Shown one piece after another: positions 45,340-56,480 of a stretch of DNA of 64,000 nt. A program made the position numbers and the translations under genes. The stretch spans positions 377,471,601-377,535,600 of the forward strand of contig NC_090319.1 of the NCBI RefSeq assembly GCF_040869045.1, in the 5' to 3' direction. Origin of the DNA: Eurosta solidaginis (Eukaryota; Arthropoda; Insecta; Diptera; Tephritidae). Below the pieces are notes generated by a model. It worked only from the letters and a program-made list of their open reading frames with translations. It had not been told where the DNA came from and made no database searches. Position 1 is the stretch's first letter, and every line of letters starts with the position of its first letter.

Positions 45340-46200
45340 TGATCAATCGTTGCACTGTCACCGAGTTTTAAACTATATTTCGGGTTACAGGTCTCTAAAT
45401 ATCCAGAAAGTTAGTTAAAAATCGATTGCAAGATTCCCAATTTAAAACTAGTTTTCTCATTATCTCGATCCAAACGCCACCTAGCGGAATTTTTTGACAA
45501 AATATTGCATTGTCACCGGGTTCTGATTTACGGCCCAAGTTTCAAGTCTCTAGCTCATCGGGAAGTTACTCGAAAATCGATCGCAAGATTCCCCCGTTTT
45601 TAAAGGATTTGCAGTTATCTTGACTAGCACGCCACCTAGCGGAACTTTGTTTTCTATAAGTTGTATTGTCACCAGGCCTTTAACTAAGTGCCAAGTTTCA
45701 AGTCTCTAGGTAACCAGGAAGTTAGTTAAATATGGATTGAAAGATTCCCAAATTAAAATTAATTTTCCTAATATCTCGATCCATGCGCCACCTAGCGGAA
45801 TTTTTTTGATAAAATATTGCACTGCCGCCAGGTTCTGACCAACGGCCAAAGTATCAAGTTTCTAGCTCACCGGAAAGTTACTCAAAAATCGATCGCAAGA
45901 TTCCCCTCGCTTTTTCAGGGATTTTCAGAGATTTTCGTTTATCTCGATTCGTCTGCCACCTGGCGGCATTTTGTTTTCCACGAATTGTAGTGCCATCGAC
46001 TCGAAAACTATGTGCTATGTTTCAGGTCTCTGGATCACCGAGAAGTTAGTTAAAAGTCGATCGCAAAATTTCCATTTTAAAATTAATTTTCTGTATATCT
46101 CGATCCGTACGCCACCTAGCGGATTTTTTTCTCTTGCATTGTAATGTCTCTCAGATCTGAACTATGTCCTATGTATCAAGTGTCTAGCACAACGGGAAGT
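45340..46200. repeat. Tandem array, ~156-bp units in alternating A/B order, CTCF-like motif in each
   Basis: Five GCCACCT(A/G)GCGG motifs occur at 45475-45487, 45630-45642, 45786-45798, 45954-45966 and 46110-46122 (spacings 155, 156, 168, 156). Flanks alternate: A units have AAGTTAGTTAAAAATCGATT and TATCTCGATCC; B units have GAAGTTACTC and AAAATCGATCGCAAG. So the true unit is a ~312-324 bp dimer. The reverse complement CCGCTAGGTGGC resembles the CTCF consensus. No protein is encoded. Confidence 0.8.
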
Positions 46201-46493
46201 TACCGAAAAAGACTTTTCCGTGGGTCAAAAATTCGTATGGAAATGAGGGGACAAACATGAAAGCGACTTAATATAAAGGTAAAAAATAAAAAAATGAAAA
46301 TAAAATAAAGGTAAAATAAAAAAATCAGAGATTGAATTCAACCGTTCATCAGAAAACGCAATTCGGTTTATAACGGATAACAACCGATATGCAAGACCCA
46401 AAAATGGCTTTCTAGATGAGAAACGTTTACTCACTTTCACTGAGATAGTTTAGTGTGATTTATTAACTAAGGTTTTTTTTTAAGCTGTTATTT
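46201..46493. other. Unassigned sequence
   Basis: Nothing recognised. Confidence 0.4.
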
Positions 46494-46602
46494 TGGTGTG
46501 ACCAATTGGCGCCAGTTGGCGGAGCGAAGGAGCGACTGGCGCGCCTTTTTGGACGGCCATAACCATTTAGACGGTTAGCGCCAATTAAGTAAGTAAGGAT
46601 TT
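46494..46602 (+). pseudogene. RTE-like 3' tail
   Basis: GTGTGACCAATTGGCGCCAG through CCATAACCATTTAGACGG to AATTAAGTAAGTAAGG corresponds to the last ~35 codons and the AAGT tail of the element at 7060-7236. Target duplication not clear. Confidence 0.7.
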
Positions 46603-46789
46603 TGCGAAATAAATAGGTTTTGGGTATGGTATATCTCTCGTTTGCTCTGTTAGAGTAAATATAATGTAAACTTAACATTAGGTTGTTATGAAAAAAAATT
46701 TCATAGAAAACCATACTACCTTCCGATCATTATCATTAATTTACACTTAACAGCCTAAGTAATTTTGGCCGTTTCGCAACATCATCTCT

Positions 46790-47110
46790 CGACACCGTTC
46801 ATGACTTCCAGCTTTACGACAGGACGCTGAGCGACTTGTAAAGCGTGATTTTTGTACGTCGAGAGAGGACTTTATTTTTCAAATATCTAATCAGTACAAG
46901 TATCACTTGCTGGCGAGAGTTATTGTCCGTTTGCTTTCTAAGCCGACGTGGTTTTGCTGTTAGTCTAGGTTCCCAAAAAGGTGAAATCCTTCACAGTCTC
47001 GAATTTATATCCGTTAACAGTGATGAGTCTGCCAAAGCGCAAAGGTACTTTGTAATGTCCTCATTTACCGCAAGACACACTTTTTTGCTTCTTTATCTAA
47101 TCCAGACATT
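46790..47110 (-). pseudogene. RTE-like reverse transcriptase fragment
   Basis: The minus strand reads VNGYKFETVKDFTFLGT, a stop, then TNS, matching 55990-56100. A second shared phrase is the AGAGAGGACTTTATTTTTCA block (also near 20352). Dead. Confidence 0.55.
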
Positions 47111-47139
47111 CTGATGCAGATCTTATTTTCAGGACATTT

Positions 47140-47375
47140 TTTAGCTTAGTTTTTGGACTGTTCGGGGATAGTTTTAGGATCATTTCGAGACTATTTTTAA
47201 TAATGTTTTCGGGATTGTTATATATTCAAACCAAAAATGTGTTTGAGAACATTTCGGGAATATTTGTACGACTATTTCGGGATCGATTCGGGACTATCTC
47301 GGGATTGTTTCGACTATATTGCGGTAGTTATGGAATCATGTTTGGATCATTCCGCAGCCATTTCGAAATAATTAC
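47140..47375. repeat. TTTCGGGACTATTT-type degenerate minisatellite
   Basis: Units of about 15-18 bp such as ATTTCGAGACTATTT, TTTCGGGATTGTT and ATTTCGGGAATATTT. Short island with no fixed period. Confidence 0.55.
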
Positions 47376-47394
47376 ATTATGTGATTGATCTGCC

Positions 47395-47560
47395 ATTATT
47401 GAGTAATTGGCTTGTTATCGATAACAACTGTTCTCGAAAAGTAATCGGTATATTACTGATGAATTAGGTATCGGCTTGCTATAGAAAATTTGTAAATTTT
47501 TTATCAACAAATATTGGCAGGCTATAACTTACTGTTAGTAAGTCGATAGATAATTTTGTG
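47395..47560. repeat. ATCGATAAC-type degenerate repeat, short island
   Basis: GGCTTGTTATCGATAACAAC and related units; same type as 41285-41880. Confidence 0.45.
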
Positions 47561-47578
47561 GAATGAAATCTATATTTT

Positions 47579-49155
47579 TATACCCAGCTGTAGATACATG
47601 TACACAGGGTATTATAACTTTGATTGGATAACGGTTGGTTGCACAGGTATAAAGAAATCTAGATAAATGTAGACTTCTATATATCAAAATCATCCGTATC
47701 GAAAAAAAACAATTTGATTGATCCACGTCCGTCCGTCCGTCTGTCCGTTAATACGATAACTTGAGTAAATATTGAGATATCTTCACCAAATTTAGTACAC
47801 GAGCTTATCTGGACCCAGAATAGATTGGCGTTGAAAATGAGCAAAATCGGAGGATAACCACGCCCACTTTTTATGTATGTAACATTTTGGAAAACACAAA
47901 AAACCTGATTATTTAGTAAATAGTACACATAGAATGTCGAAATTTGACGTGTGGACTGATATTGAGGCTCTTGATTAAAATTTGAAAATTTTTTTTAAAA
48001 TGGGAATGGCACTGCCCTCTTGTGATAAAATCAATTTTACAAATATTATTAAACATAAATCAAAAATCGTTAAACATGTCGTAACCAAATTCGGCAGAGA
48101 GGTTGCCTTTACCATATGGAATGCTTTGAAAAAAAATTTACGAAATCGGTTAAGGACCACGCCCACTTTTATATAAAAGATTTTTAAAAGGGTCGTGGAC
48201 GAATAAAATAAGCTATATCGTTGCAAAAAAGAACTTTATATCAATGTTATTTCATTTCCCAAGGGGATTTATAACAATAAATACGAAAACTTCAAATTTT
48301 AAAAAATGGGCGTGGCAACGCCCCTTTTATGACTAAGCAATATTCTAGGTTTCGGGAGCCATAACTCGAAGAAATATTAACGGATCGTAACAAAATTGGG
48401 TACACATATTTGCCTTATAGCAGGACATATTTATAGTAAAAATGGATAAGATTGGTTAAGGGCCACGTCCACTTTTATATAAATGACTATAAAAGGGTCG
48501 TAGGCAATAATAATAAGTTAAATCTTAGCGAAAAATAGTTTCGTACCAATCTTATTTTGTGGCATTATACAAGAAATAGGAAAAAATTAAAATCTTGAAA
48601 AATGGGTCTGGCACTGCCCCTTTCTTACAATGCATTTCCCAACGTTTCTGGAGCCATAACTCGACGACAAATTTGGTGCACGTGTATGCCTTTTAACAGG
48701 AAATATTTTCAGTAAAAATGGACTAAATCGCCTTCTTTTATATAAAAGATTGTATAAAAGTGCGTAGATGCAGGTAATAACCTACTTCTAGTAAAAGTTG
48801 GAAAATTTCGTTAATAACCCGGCACTTTTTTGTTAAAATCGCTTTTTAGTAAAATGACACTTGTGTGTTTATGTTTATTGTTCTCCTATATCTTCATTTG
48901 AAAATAAGCAGTAGGGAAATCCTCATATCTGAAGGAAAACTGCATTATTGACCGCTCAAGGTCATTGGTGTTAGCCTCTGTATCCTTTTTGTTTCTTTTA
49001 AACGAAAATTTGTTCAAAATAGAACCATATGTATATGTATTATTGCGTTACCTTGTAAGACTATTAAACACACAAAACAAACAACAACAGGTTTTCAAGT
49101 ATACAGCTGGGTATGTAATATTCGGTTTCACCCGAACTTAGACTTCCTTACATGT
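47579..49155 (+). mobile_element. DINE-1-like element, copy E (matched CCCAGCTGTA ends)
   Basis: Starts TATACCCAGCTGTAGATAC, then GGGTATTATAACTTTG and a GTCCGTCCGTCCGTC run (~47728). The interior alternates ACCACGCCCACTTTTATATA (48157, 48463) with GGGCGTGGCAACGCCCC-type modules (48307, 48604), giving a dimer period of ~300 bp. It ends with TACAGCTGGGTATG, hairpin-like ATTCGG...CCGAAC and CTTAGACTTCCTTACATG. Ends are a matched inverted pair. Confidence 0.8.
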
Positions 49156-50132
49156 TATATATATATATAGATGGCCATTAAGTACCTCGGAAACGGTTAT
49201 ATGCGATCTAGGATACAAAGCTATAATACGTATGCGAGAGAAACTAGGTATAATTTTTTTGTGTGTTATTCAAACAATTACCTCTTATGGGATATTAAGT
49301 ATACAATACAAAGAAAATGATGTAAATTTTTTTGAAATGTTACGTATACGCCGTGGATGTTATTTTTTAGGCAAATCTAATGAACTAATGAAAAAAGCTT
49401 TAGGAAAAACAATTTTTATTTTTATATACATATGCCTAGCAAATAATTATTCCATGGGGTTTGTAAGACATTTCAAACACAAAATAATAATAAAAAATAA
49501 TTAAAAATAATTCCTTTTCTCGCGCTTCTCTTAAAGTTGTTATTAAATTGAAAAAATTAATGTGGGAAAACTTAAGACTGCACTTTAAAGCAAAATATTT
49601 GACACAAGCATAATAAATTCCTTAAAGCTTCTAAATTAACGAATGTGTTAGAAAACAAATTTGAGTTTCGATGTGTATGCTTAAAAGATTTAATCTAAGC
49701 GGCTTGTTATAAGCATTAAACAAACATTTTTAATTTTTAATAAAAATGTTACGTATACGCCGTGGAGTGTAGCGCAATAATACCTATTAAAATAAAGCTT
49801 TCAAATCTCTTTAGCAAAAGCTGCTACATGCATTGGGTGGGAAGTAACAAGAAACAAATTTTCACAAATTAAATAATCCCATTAAGCAAACTCCCCAACA
49901 CAATTCGCGTTGAGATGGCAAGAGAATTGAAAAAAAAAAACGGCTACAAAATAAAATAACATCAGGAAAAATACGAAACAATTTAATAGTAAAAATCGTT
50001 GAAGCAAGCAAAATAAAGATTCTAAAGTGTTTCGTCAATACAAAGCGTACTTTCACAATATATTATACATCAAAAACGTGATGCTCTGTGATTTGCATAT
50101 ACATTGTCAGTGAGCTTAGTAAATAAGCACGT
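49156..50132. other. Unassigned AT-rich sequence
   Basis: The phrase TACGTATACGCCGTGGA occurs at about 49341 and again at 49750, a small direct duplication with the word AATGTT before each. A 90-codon frame at 49232-49504 has no recognised domain. Confidence 0.4.
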
Positions 50133-50140
50133 ATGTACAT

Positions 50141-50325
50141 TAGGGTGGCCCTTATGTTTCAAAGTGTTCCGATTCTCGATCTCACCCTCTAGAAATATGC
50201 GAATAGCCTAAAAACAAGAATATACAAAGTTTTAGGTCAATCGAAAAAGGGTTAGAGGTGGCGCAAAGAGTATGAAGTCCTGAAAAATGACGAACTTTTA
50301 CAATTTCTTAAATTTGGTCAACCAT
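50141..50325. repeat. Left terminal inverted repeat of the hAT element
   Basis: Pairs with 53785-53965. Contains AGAGGTGGCGC at 50254-50264. Confidence 0.8.
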
Positions 50326-50526
50326 ACTTCATTTGTTATGGGCGAAACGTAATTTATCGTATTATTAGTAAGTTCTAGAGATATTTGACATTCAAATAAA
50401 TCTAAAACAACAAAAATTGGTCAAATAATAATAAAGTTATAAAATAAATTATGCCTTAAACATGGTGTAATTACTTCACGAATGTGTATGTAATGAGTAT
50501 ACGTAAATGAGTTTGTTTCAAATTTT

Positions 50527-51848
50527 TATACTTAGCGTGCTTTGCACACAGAGTATATTAACTTTGATTGATAACGGTTGGTTGTACAGGTATAAAGGAA
50601 TCGAAAGAGATATAAACTTCCATATAACAAAATCATCAGTATCGAAAAAAAATTTGATTGAGCCATGTCCGTCCGTCCGTCCATCCGCCCGTCCGTCCTT
50701 CCATTAGCACGATAACTTGAGTAAATATTGAGATAACTTTACCAAATTTAGTGCACCAGCTTATCTGGACCCAGAATAGAAATCGGATGATAACCACGCC
50801 CACTTTTTATATATTTAAATTTTGGAAACACACAAAAAACCTGATAATTTAGTAAATAATACACCTAGAATGTTGAAATTTGACACGTGGACTGATATTG
50901 AGACTCTTGATAAACATTTTTCAAAATGGGCGTGGCACAGCCCACTTATGATAAAATCAGTTTTACAAATATTATTAATCATAAATAAAAAATCGTTAAA
51001 CCTATCGTAATTGGTTAAGGAGCACGCCCACTTTTATATAAAAGGTTTTAAAAAGGGCCATGGACGAATAAAATAAGCTGTATCTTTGCAAAAAAGGGCT
51101 TTATATCAATGGTGTTTCATTTCCCAAGTGGATTTATATAAATAAATAGGAAAAACTTCAAATTTAAAAAAATGGGCGTGGCACCGCCCCTTTTATGACA
51201 TCGTAATTAAATTGGGAACACAAATTTTCCCTACAGCAGGAAATATTTCTAGGAAAAGTGGACGAAATAGGCTAAAGACCACGCCCACTTTTATATAAAA
51301 GATTTTTGAAAAGGGCGTAGAGGAAAATAATAAGCTATATCTTAGCGAAAAAGAGCTTTGCGTCAATAGAATTTTACTTTCTAAATTGAATTATAACATT
51401 AAATTGGATAACACTAGAATTTTTGAAAATGGGTGTGGCACCGCCACTTTTATAACTAAGCAATTTTCTATGTTTCGGGAGCCATAAATCGAAGAAAAAT
51501 TAACATATCGTAATGAAATTGTGTAAACATATTTTCCTTATAGCAGAAAATGTTTCTAGTAAAAATGAACAGGATCGGTTAAATACCATGGCAACTTAGA
51601 TAAGGAACAAGCTTAAAAGGGTCGTAGACTAGAATAATAAGCTATAACTTAGCAAAAAATAGTTTTGAATCAATGATATTTCACTTATCAAATTTTATTG
51701 TAAGAGGAAATGGGGAGACGTTTTTTTAAACGGGCGGTGCCACGTGTTATGTAGAAAAGTAATTTACCTGAAATGAAATGTACAATTGAAGCTCACGCCT
51801 AGTATATAATATTCGGTTACACCCGAACTTAGAGAACTTTAATTGTTT
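50527..51848 (+). mobile_element. DINE-1-like element, copy F, nested in the hAT element
   Basis: Starts TATACTTAGCGTGCTTTGC, has a GTCCGTCCGTCC run (50668) and alternating ACCACGCCCAC and GGGCGTGGCACCGCCCC modules (50790-51590, dimer period ~260 bp). It ends GAAGCTCACGCCTAGTATAT and an ATTCGG...CCGAAC hairpin. Both ends are of the GCGTG type. Because it splits the hAT interior it inserted later. Confidence 0.75.
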
Positions 51849-51939
51849 TATTATAAATTGTTTTTAAAATACATTTTTAAAACATATACATATATCTTGT
51901 GAAACTTTAGCTGACACGTATATAATATGATATTATTTC

Positions 51940-53257
51940 CTAGGATCCAATTAAGGATGGTTTAGTATGTGATTCAAATTTTTTTTTGTAATCAGTTTCA
52001 ACTTGTAAAAAATATTGTTTTTCTTGTTCGTCATTTGTAAGTATTCTATAATATTCTTCCATAAGCTTTACTCCCCGTTCTGCTGTGCCGTTAACTACTT
52101 TTATATTTATAACAGTATCCTTAGCTTTTTTAAAGGTTCCTGTATCCCCCCAATATAGAGGATCTACCTTCAGAAATTGAGATGATATCCGAAACCGACC
52201 AAAAAATCAATTGTACTTCCTGTTACAAAATCGTGTAGTTCTTTTTTTATGAATTTATTGATTTCACTGGGCCTTAAGTGTAACCTCTTTAAATTTTCTG
52301 TTTCCTTCTCGCAGTTGTCTATGCTTTTGATTTTCTCCACAATCTTTTTATTCATGGTACAAGAGACGCCATCATCGAACAACACCAATGCAATACATTC
52401 TTCAGACAGGTACCATAGGTGGTTACAAAACTTATTTATGGCAATGTCAGATAATTTTTTATTAACATTTCTGTTTTTATAAACTTCTTTAATAAAAGAT
52501 AAGTCTTGAAAGGGTGCTCTATGAGGATTGGTACAGCAAGGCCAAAGTTTTACATAGAATTGTATAAGAAACGCGCATATACTTGCCATCGAATTCTCTT
52601 CATACTCCGTTAGTTTAAACTGTTCACGAAATAAAAATATTTTTAAACAATACAATGCCTTAGACATCCACCGAGCATGATGAGTGGGCTTTGGTACACG
52701 AAACTTTATGCCATTTGCTCCTAGACATACAGACGTTAACTCCAATTATTCCCGATATTCATCTCTTACTATTTTATTTTTCAGCTATTCCTCAGAGGGT
52801 TTTTTAAAATAGTATCTTTGCTATCGCTTAAAAGTAATTTCAATTAGCCTTTGCAATTTTCTTGAAATAGCGGGAATAACTCAACGTCCATACTAGTATT
52901 TACTGGAAAATAACTCTCAGCAGAACTTCATAAATACGATGACGACAAGGTAGATACAAAAGTTTTCGCTCAAGTTTTTTTTCTAATAACGTTGCAGCTC
53001 CTTTTATAACGCCTGTGTTAACCGATGTCGAATCAAAACAACGGGCAACAATATCATCCTTCAGATTCCATTCAAATAACAGTTCATACAACGTATCAGC
53101 TATTTCCGAGCCTGTTGCAGCATGTAATTTTGGAGCTCCTATTAACTGTTCGCCATTCCTGTAAGTAACAACAACTGGAAGTCGTTTCACCTTTTCACGA
53201 CCTGTTATTTCTGGAAGTGGTTTTCCATCCCAATGCAAAGTGCCGCAATTTATCTAT
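51940..53257 (-). pseudogene. hAT-like transposase, frameshifted
   Basis: Read leftward from 53257: LHWDGKPLPEITGREKVKRL, LIGAPKLHAATG, IVARCFDSTSVNTGVIKGAA, LLYLPCRHRIYEVLLRVIF (to 52900). Then, in other frames, ELFPLFQENCKG, THHARWMSKALYCLKIFLF (52745-52170) and finally DPLYWGDTGTFKKAKDTVIN, VVNGTAERGVKLMEEYY, ending at a stop at 51940. This block order is that of a family found in many arthropod transposons and sometimes annotated as hypothetical proteins; the CFD...NTG and CRH blocks are probably around the catalytic core. At least three frame changes and internal stops (52760-52900, ~52185) make it inactive. The N-terminal DNA-binding part is missing. The 8-bp target duplication of the element ties this family to hAT-type transposition. 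Confidence 0.8.
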
Positions 53258-53784
53258 TTAAAAAAAACTACTATTCAAAGTTTGTTCATTCAAGAGCAGT
53301 ATAGTTTTAATAAGCAAGCGTCAAAGAAATTTTTTGTAGTTGTTTACAATTTAAAATATATAGATTTATTTCTTTATACTTTTTTTTTTTTTGATTTCTT
53401 TCGACATGCTTGTTGCAAGAACAAGTTGCAGTGCAGGGCTTAAATATGTTGTGGCATCATACATTTCGAAACAAAATTATTAAAAAAATATATGTGTATA
53501 CTTTTTTAAATAAATATACTTCAAGTTTGTATGTATTTGTGTATAAAAAAGTTTATTTGAGCGTTTTTGACCCGAATACATTGATTCATTGATAAACACA
53601 TTTGCACAGACTTAATTTACTTTTCATATTTCTTTGTCGAAAGCAATATATATTTTGCCCTGTAACTCTGTTATTGATCGACCGATTTTGAAGATTGTGG
53701 CCATTTTAGAAAACTAAGAAAATAAAGATCTTATTAAAAATAAAAAAAAATTTCGTAGGGTTTAGAAATATGAAAGCTTGAAAC

Positions 53785-53965
53785 ACGAAATTGTAAAAAT
53801 TCGTAATTTTTCAGAATTTCAAGCCCTTTGCGCCACCTCTAAATCTTTTTTGATTGGCGTAAAACTTTGTATATATTCGTTTTTGAGCTATTCGCATATT
53901 TTTAGGGGGTGAGATCAAGAATCCAAACACTTTTTTTCCCCTCCATACAACGAAGGGCCACCCTA
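53785..53965. repeat. Right terminal inverted repeat of the hAT element
   Basis: Inverted copy of 50141-50325 with scattered mismatches and a few indels; outermost 13 bases identical. Contains GCGCCACCTCT at 53830-53840. Confidence 0.8.
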
Positions 53966-53973
53966 ATGTACAT

Positions 53974-54590
53974 ATACATACAACACATACATATTGTAAT
54001 ATTGTAATTGTAAAACGTCAACATTCTATTGTGTGCATAAATGAGCATTTTGTTCATACAAACAGACATACATACATACATATAACAATGTAGCAGTGAC
54101 AACACCTAACGTAATACGGTAAGTCGTTTAAAGTATTTGTGTGCGTATGTGAACTGCGTTTTATTTGTGTGACTGCCTACTTTTTTATAGCACAAAATTC
54201 CTTTAATACATAACACTTTTAATTCCAACTCTCATACATTTTTTATGTGTTATTCAATATTGATTGCATTAATTATGCATTGAACTATGACACAGTGCGT
54301 TCTTATGTAAGTTGACGCCTTTGACCGATTGGTGTTGATGCAATCCATTGCTTTAAAATATTAAAATGATTGATTTGTTAAAATAGCATAAAAATTCAAT
54401 TTCAGCGAATCTAGAATGTAATTAAGAACTGAGGTAATTAATAGCTGTGTGTTTGCAGTTTGAAATTTATGGTTTATTTTAAAGTGGAGCAAATGTCATG
54501 TGAGTTCAAGTAGGGTTCAACGGGCTGGGCAAAAAGAATCACTTTAAGCAAACTCAAGTGTCCATGCAAGACTTTTTAATGTCAAACGAA
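53974..54590. other. Unassigned AT-rich sequence
   Basis: ACATACATACATA simple repeats near 54065; no gene recognised. Confidence 0.45.
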
Positions 54591-55703
54591 AACAAGAAAA
54601 GGTGTCTAATTTCGGGTGTAACCGAACATTATATACTCAGCGTGAGCTTCAATTGTACATTTTATTTCAGATAAATTATTTTTCTACATAACATGTGGCA
54701 CCGCCAGTTAAAAAAATGTCTCCCCATTTCCCCTTACAATAAAACTTGATAAGTGAAATATCATTGATTCAAAACTATTTTTTGCAAAGTTATAGCTTAT
54801 TATTTTAATCTACGACCCTTTTAAATTTGTATATCTAAGTTGCCATGGTCCTTAACCGGTCCCGTCCATTTTTAGTAGAAATATTTTCTACTATAGGGAA
54901 AATTTGTGTACCAAATTTTATTACGATTCGTTAATTTTTCTTCGTTTTATGGCGCCCGAAACATAGAAAATTGCTTAGTCATAAAAGGAGAGGTGCCACG
55001 CCCATTTTCAAAAATTTTAGTGTTTTCCAATTTAATGTTATAATTTAATTTAGAAAGTAAAATTTTATTGATGCAAAGCTCTTTTTCGCTAAGATATAGC
55101 TTATTATTTTCGTCTACGACCCTTTTAAAAATCTTTTATATAAAAGTGGGCGTGGTCCTTAACCGATTTCGTTAATTTTCCTTCAAAGCATTCCATATGG
55201 TAAAGGCAACCTCTCTGCCTAAGTTTGTTACGATAGGTTTAATGATTATTGATTTATGATCTATAATATTTGTAAAATTGATTCTATCACAAGTGGGCGG
55301 CGCCACGCAAATTTTAAACATTTCTTCAAATTTTTATCAAGACACTCTAGGTGTACCATTTACTAAATAATCAGGTTTTTTGTGTTTTCCAAAATGTTAT
55401 ATATATAAAAAGTGGGCGTGGTTATCATCCCATTTCATCCATTTTCAATACCAATCTATTCTGGGTCCAGATAAGCTCGTGTACCAAATTTGGTAAAGAT
55501 ATCTCAATATTTACTCAAGTTATCGTGTTAAGGGCAGACAGACGGATGGCGGACGGACTGACATGGTTCAATCACATTTTTTTTCGACACTGATGATTTT
55601 GATATGTGGAAGTCTATATCTATCTCGATTCCTTTAGACCTGTACAACCAACCGTTATCCAATTAAACTTAATATACTCTGTGCGCAAAGCACGCTGAGT
55701 ATA
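54591..55703 (-). mobile_element. DINE-1-like element, copy G (matched GCGTG ends)
   Basis: Starts AACAAGAAAAGGTGTCTAAT, then TTCGGGTGTAACCGAA (hairpin) and TATACTCAGCGTGAGC; ends AAAGCACGCTGAGTATAAA. The ends are a matched inverted pair of the GCGTG type, the same as copy F but unlike A, D and E. It shares CTCCCCATTTCC...TTATTGTAA-type interior with F. Confidence 0.8.
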
Positions 55704-55945
55704 AAAAGAAGACAATTTCATTGCCATAATAAAGTAGCTACATTTACACAAAATGCACTTTAACTGTATTTTTAACAAAAAGTATAATTATTTAATTAAA
55801 ATATATAACCAATCAATGTCAGTAAATTTTATGCAAACCCGTACAGAAATTGCGTAACGTTTTTTTTGTTAACGTAGGTAAAGAAAATGTTTAAAAATAT
55901 TCTAGAACAACGCAGCACTAAGGAATCGGGAATCGAAGTCCATAT
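55704..55945. other. Unassigned sequence
   Basis: Nothing recognised. Confidence 0.4.
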
Positions 55946-55951
55946 TTTTAA

Positions 55952-56478
55952 ATGAAGGAAACATGTATTACTGCTATATACGTCATATCTAAGAAAGAGT
56001 TAGCGCATTCGCACCTGGGGAGGCACGTCATTGTTGACGGATATAAATTCGAGACTGTGAAGGATTTCGTCTATTTAAGAACCAGCGTAAACAGCAAAAA
56101 GAGGGAAAATAGAATGACTCTTGGAGTGCTCGAGAGATAAGTTATCTGGAAGATTTATGTTCCTGTCCAGCAGACATGACGAATAAAAACACACAGATTT
56201 CGATGGCTCAGTCATATTATGCGAATAGACGAAAACACACTGGCATAAAATATTTCAGTCGACAAAGCAGTTTGCAAGCAAAGGAAGGGAGAGACCTCCA
56301 TTGAGTTGGGAGAGGCAGATAGAGAAAGACTTGACCTCCTTCGGTGCATCAAATTGACGCCAGTTAGCGCGAAACATGTAGAGCTGGCATGACTTGAGTT
56401 CTGAATTTCAGTTTAAATTTTGTCAATTATTGCCTGAATCCAAACCTTAATCGGAACGCGCTAAATTCCTTAATTAAA
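55952..56478 (+). pseudogene. RTE-like reverse transcriptase C-terminal relic
   Basis: The first frame contains VDGYKFETVKDFVYL and TLGVLER. Later frames give HRFRWLSHIMRIDENTLA, then CKQRKGRPPLSWERQIEKDL and SFGASN. The order is that of the fragments at 32651-33030 and 7060-7236, with stops and an internal deletion between the two halves. It ends near AATTAAATAAGTAAGG, the AAGT-like tail. Confidence 0.7.
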
Positions 56479-56480
56479 TA

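Larger units (their letters stand above)
50141..53965 (-). mobile_element. hAT-type DNA transposon, 3825 bp, complete ends
   Basis: The ends start TAGGGTGGCCCTT (50141) and finish AAGGGCCACCCTA (53965), perfect inverted copies with the YARNG hAT start. They are flanked by the perfect 8-bp direct repeat ATGTACAT (50133-50140; 53966-53973). Similarity of the ends extends inward for about 180 bp (for example GATCTCACCC, ATATGCGAATAGC, AGAGGTGGCGCAAAG on both). The interior has a dead transposase on the minus strand (51940-53257) and a nested DINE-1-like copy (50527-51848). Confidence 0.9.

Noticed and set aside
45149..45361. 70-codon minus frame starting TVQRLIKKFELRNAQ, slightly like a mariner helix-turn-helix
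   Set aside because: No further mariner blocks, and the frame covers a palindrome and the start of the tandem array.
45340..46200. Possible CRISPR-like periodic array
   Set aside because: Units are ~156 bp with diverged spacing sequence also homologous between units, in a eukaryotic setting; a tandem repeat, not repeats with unique spacers.
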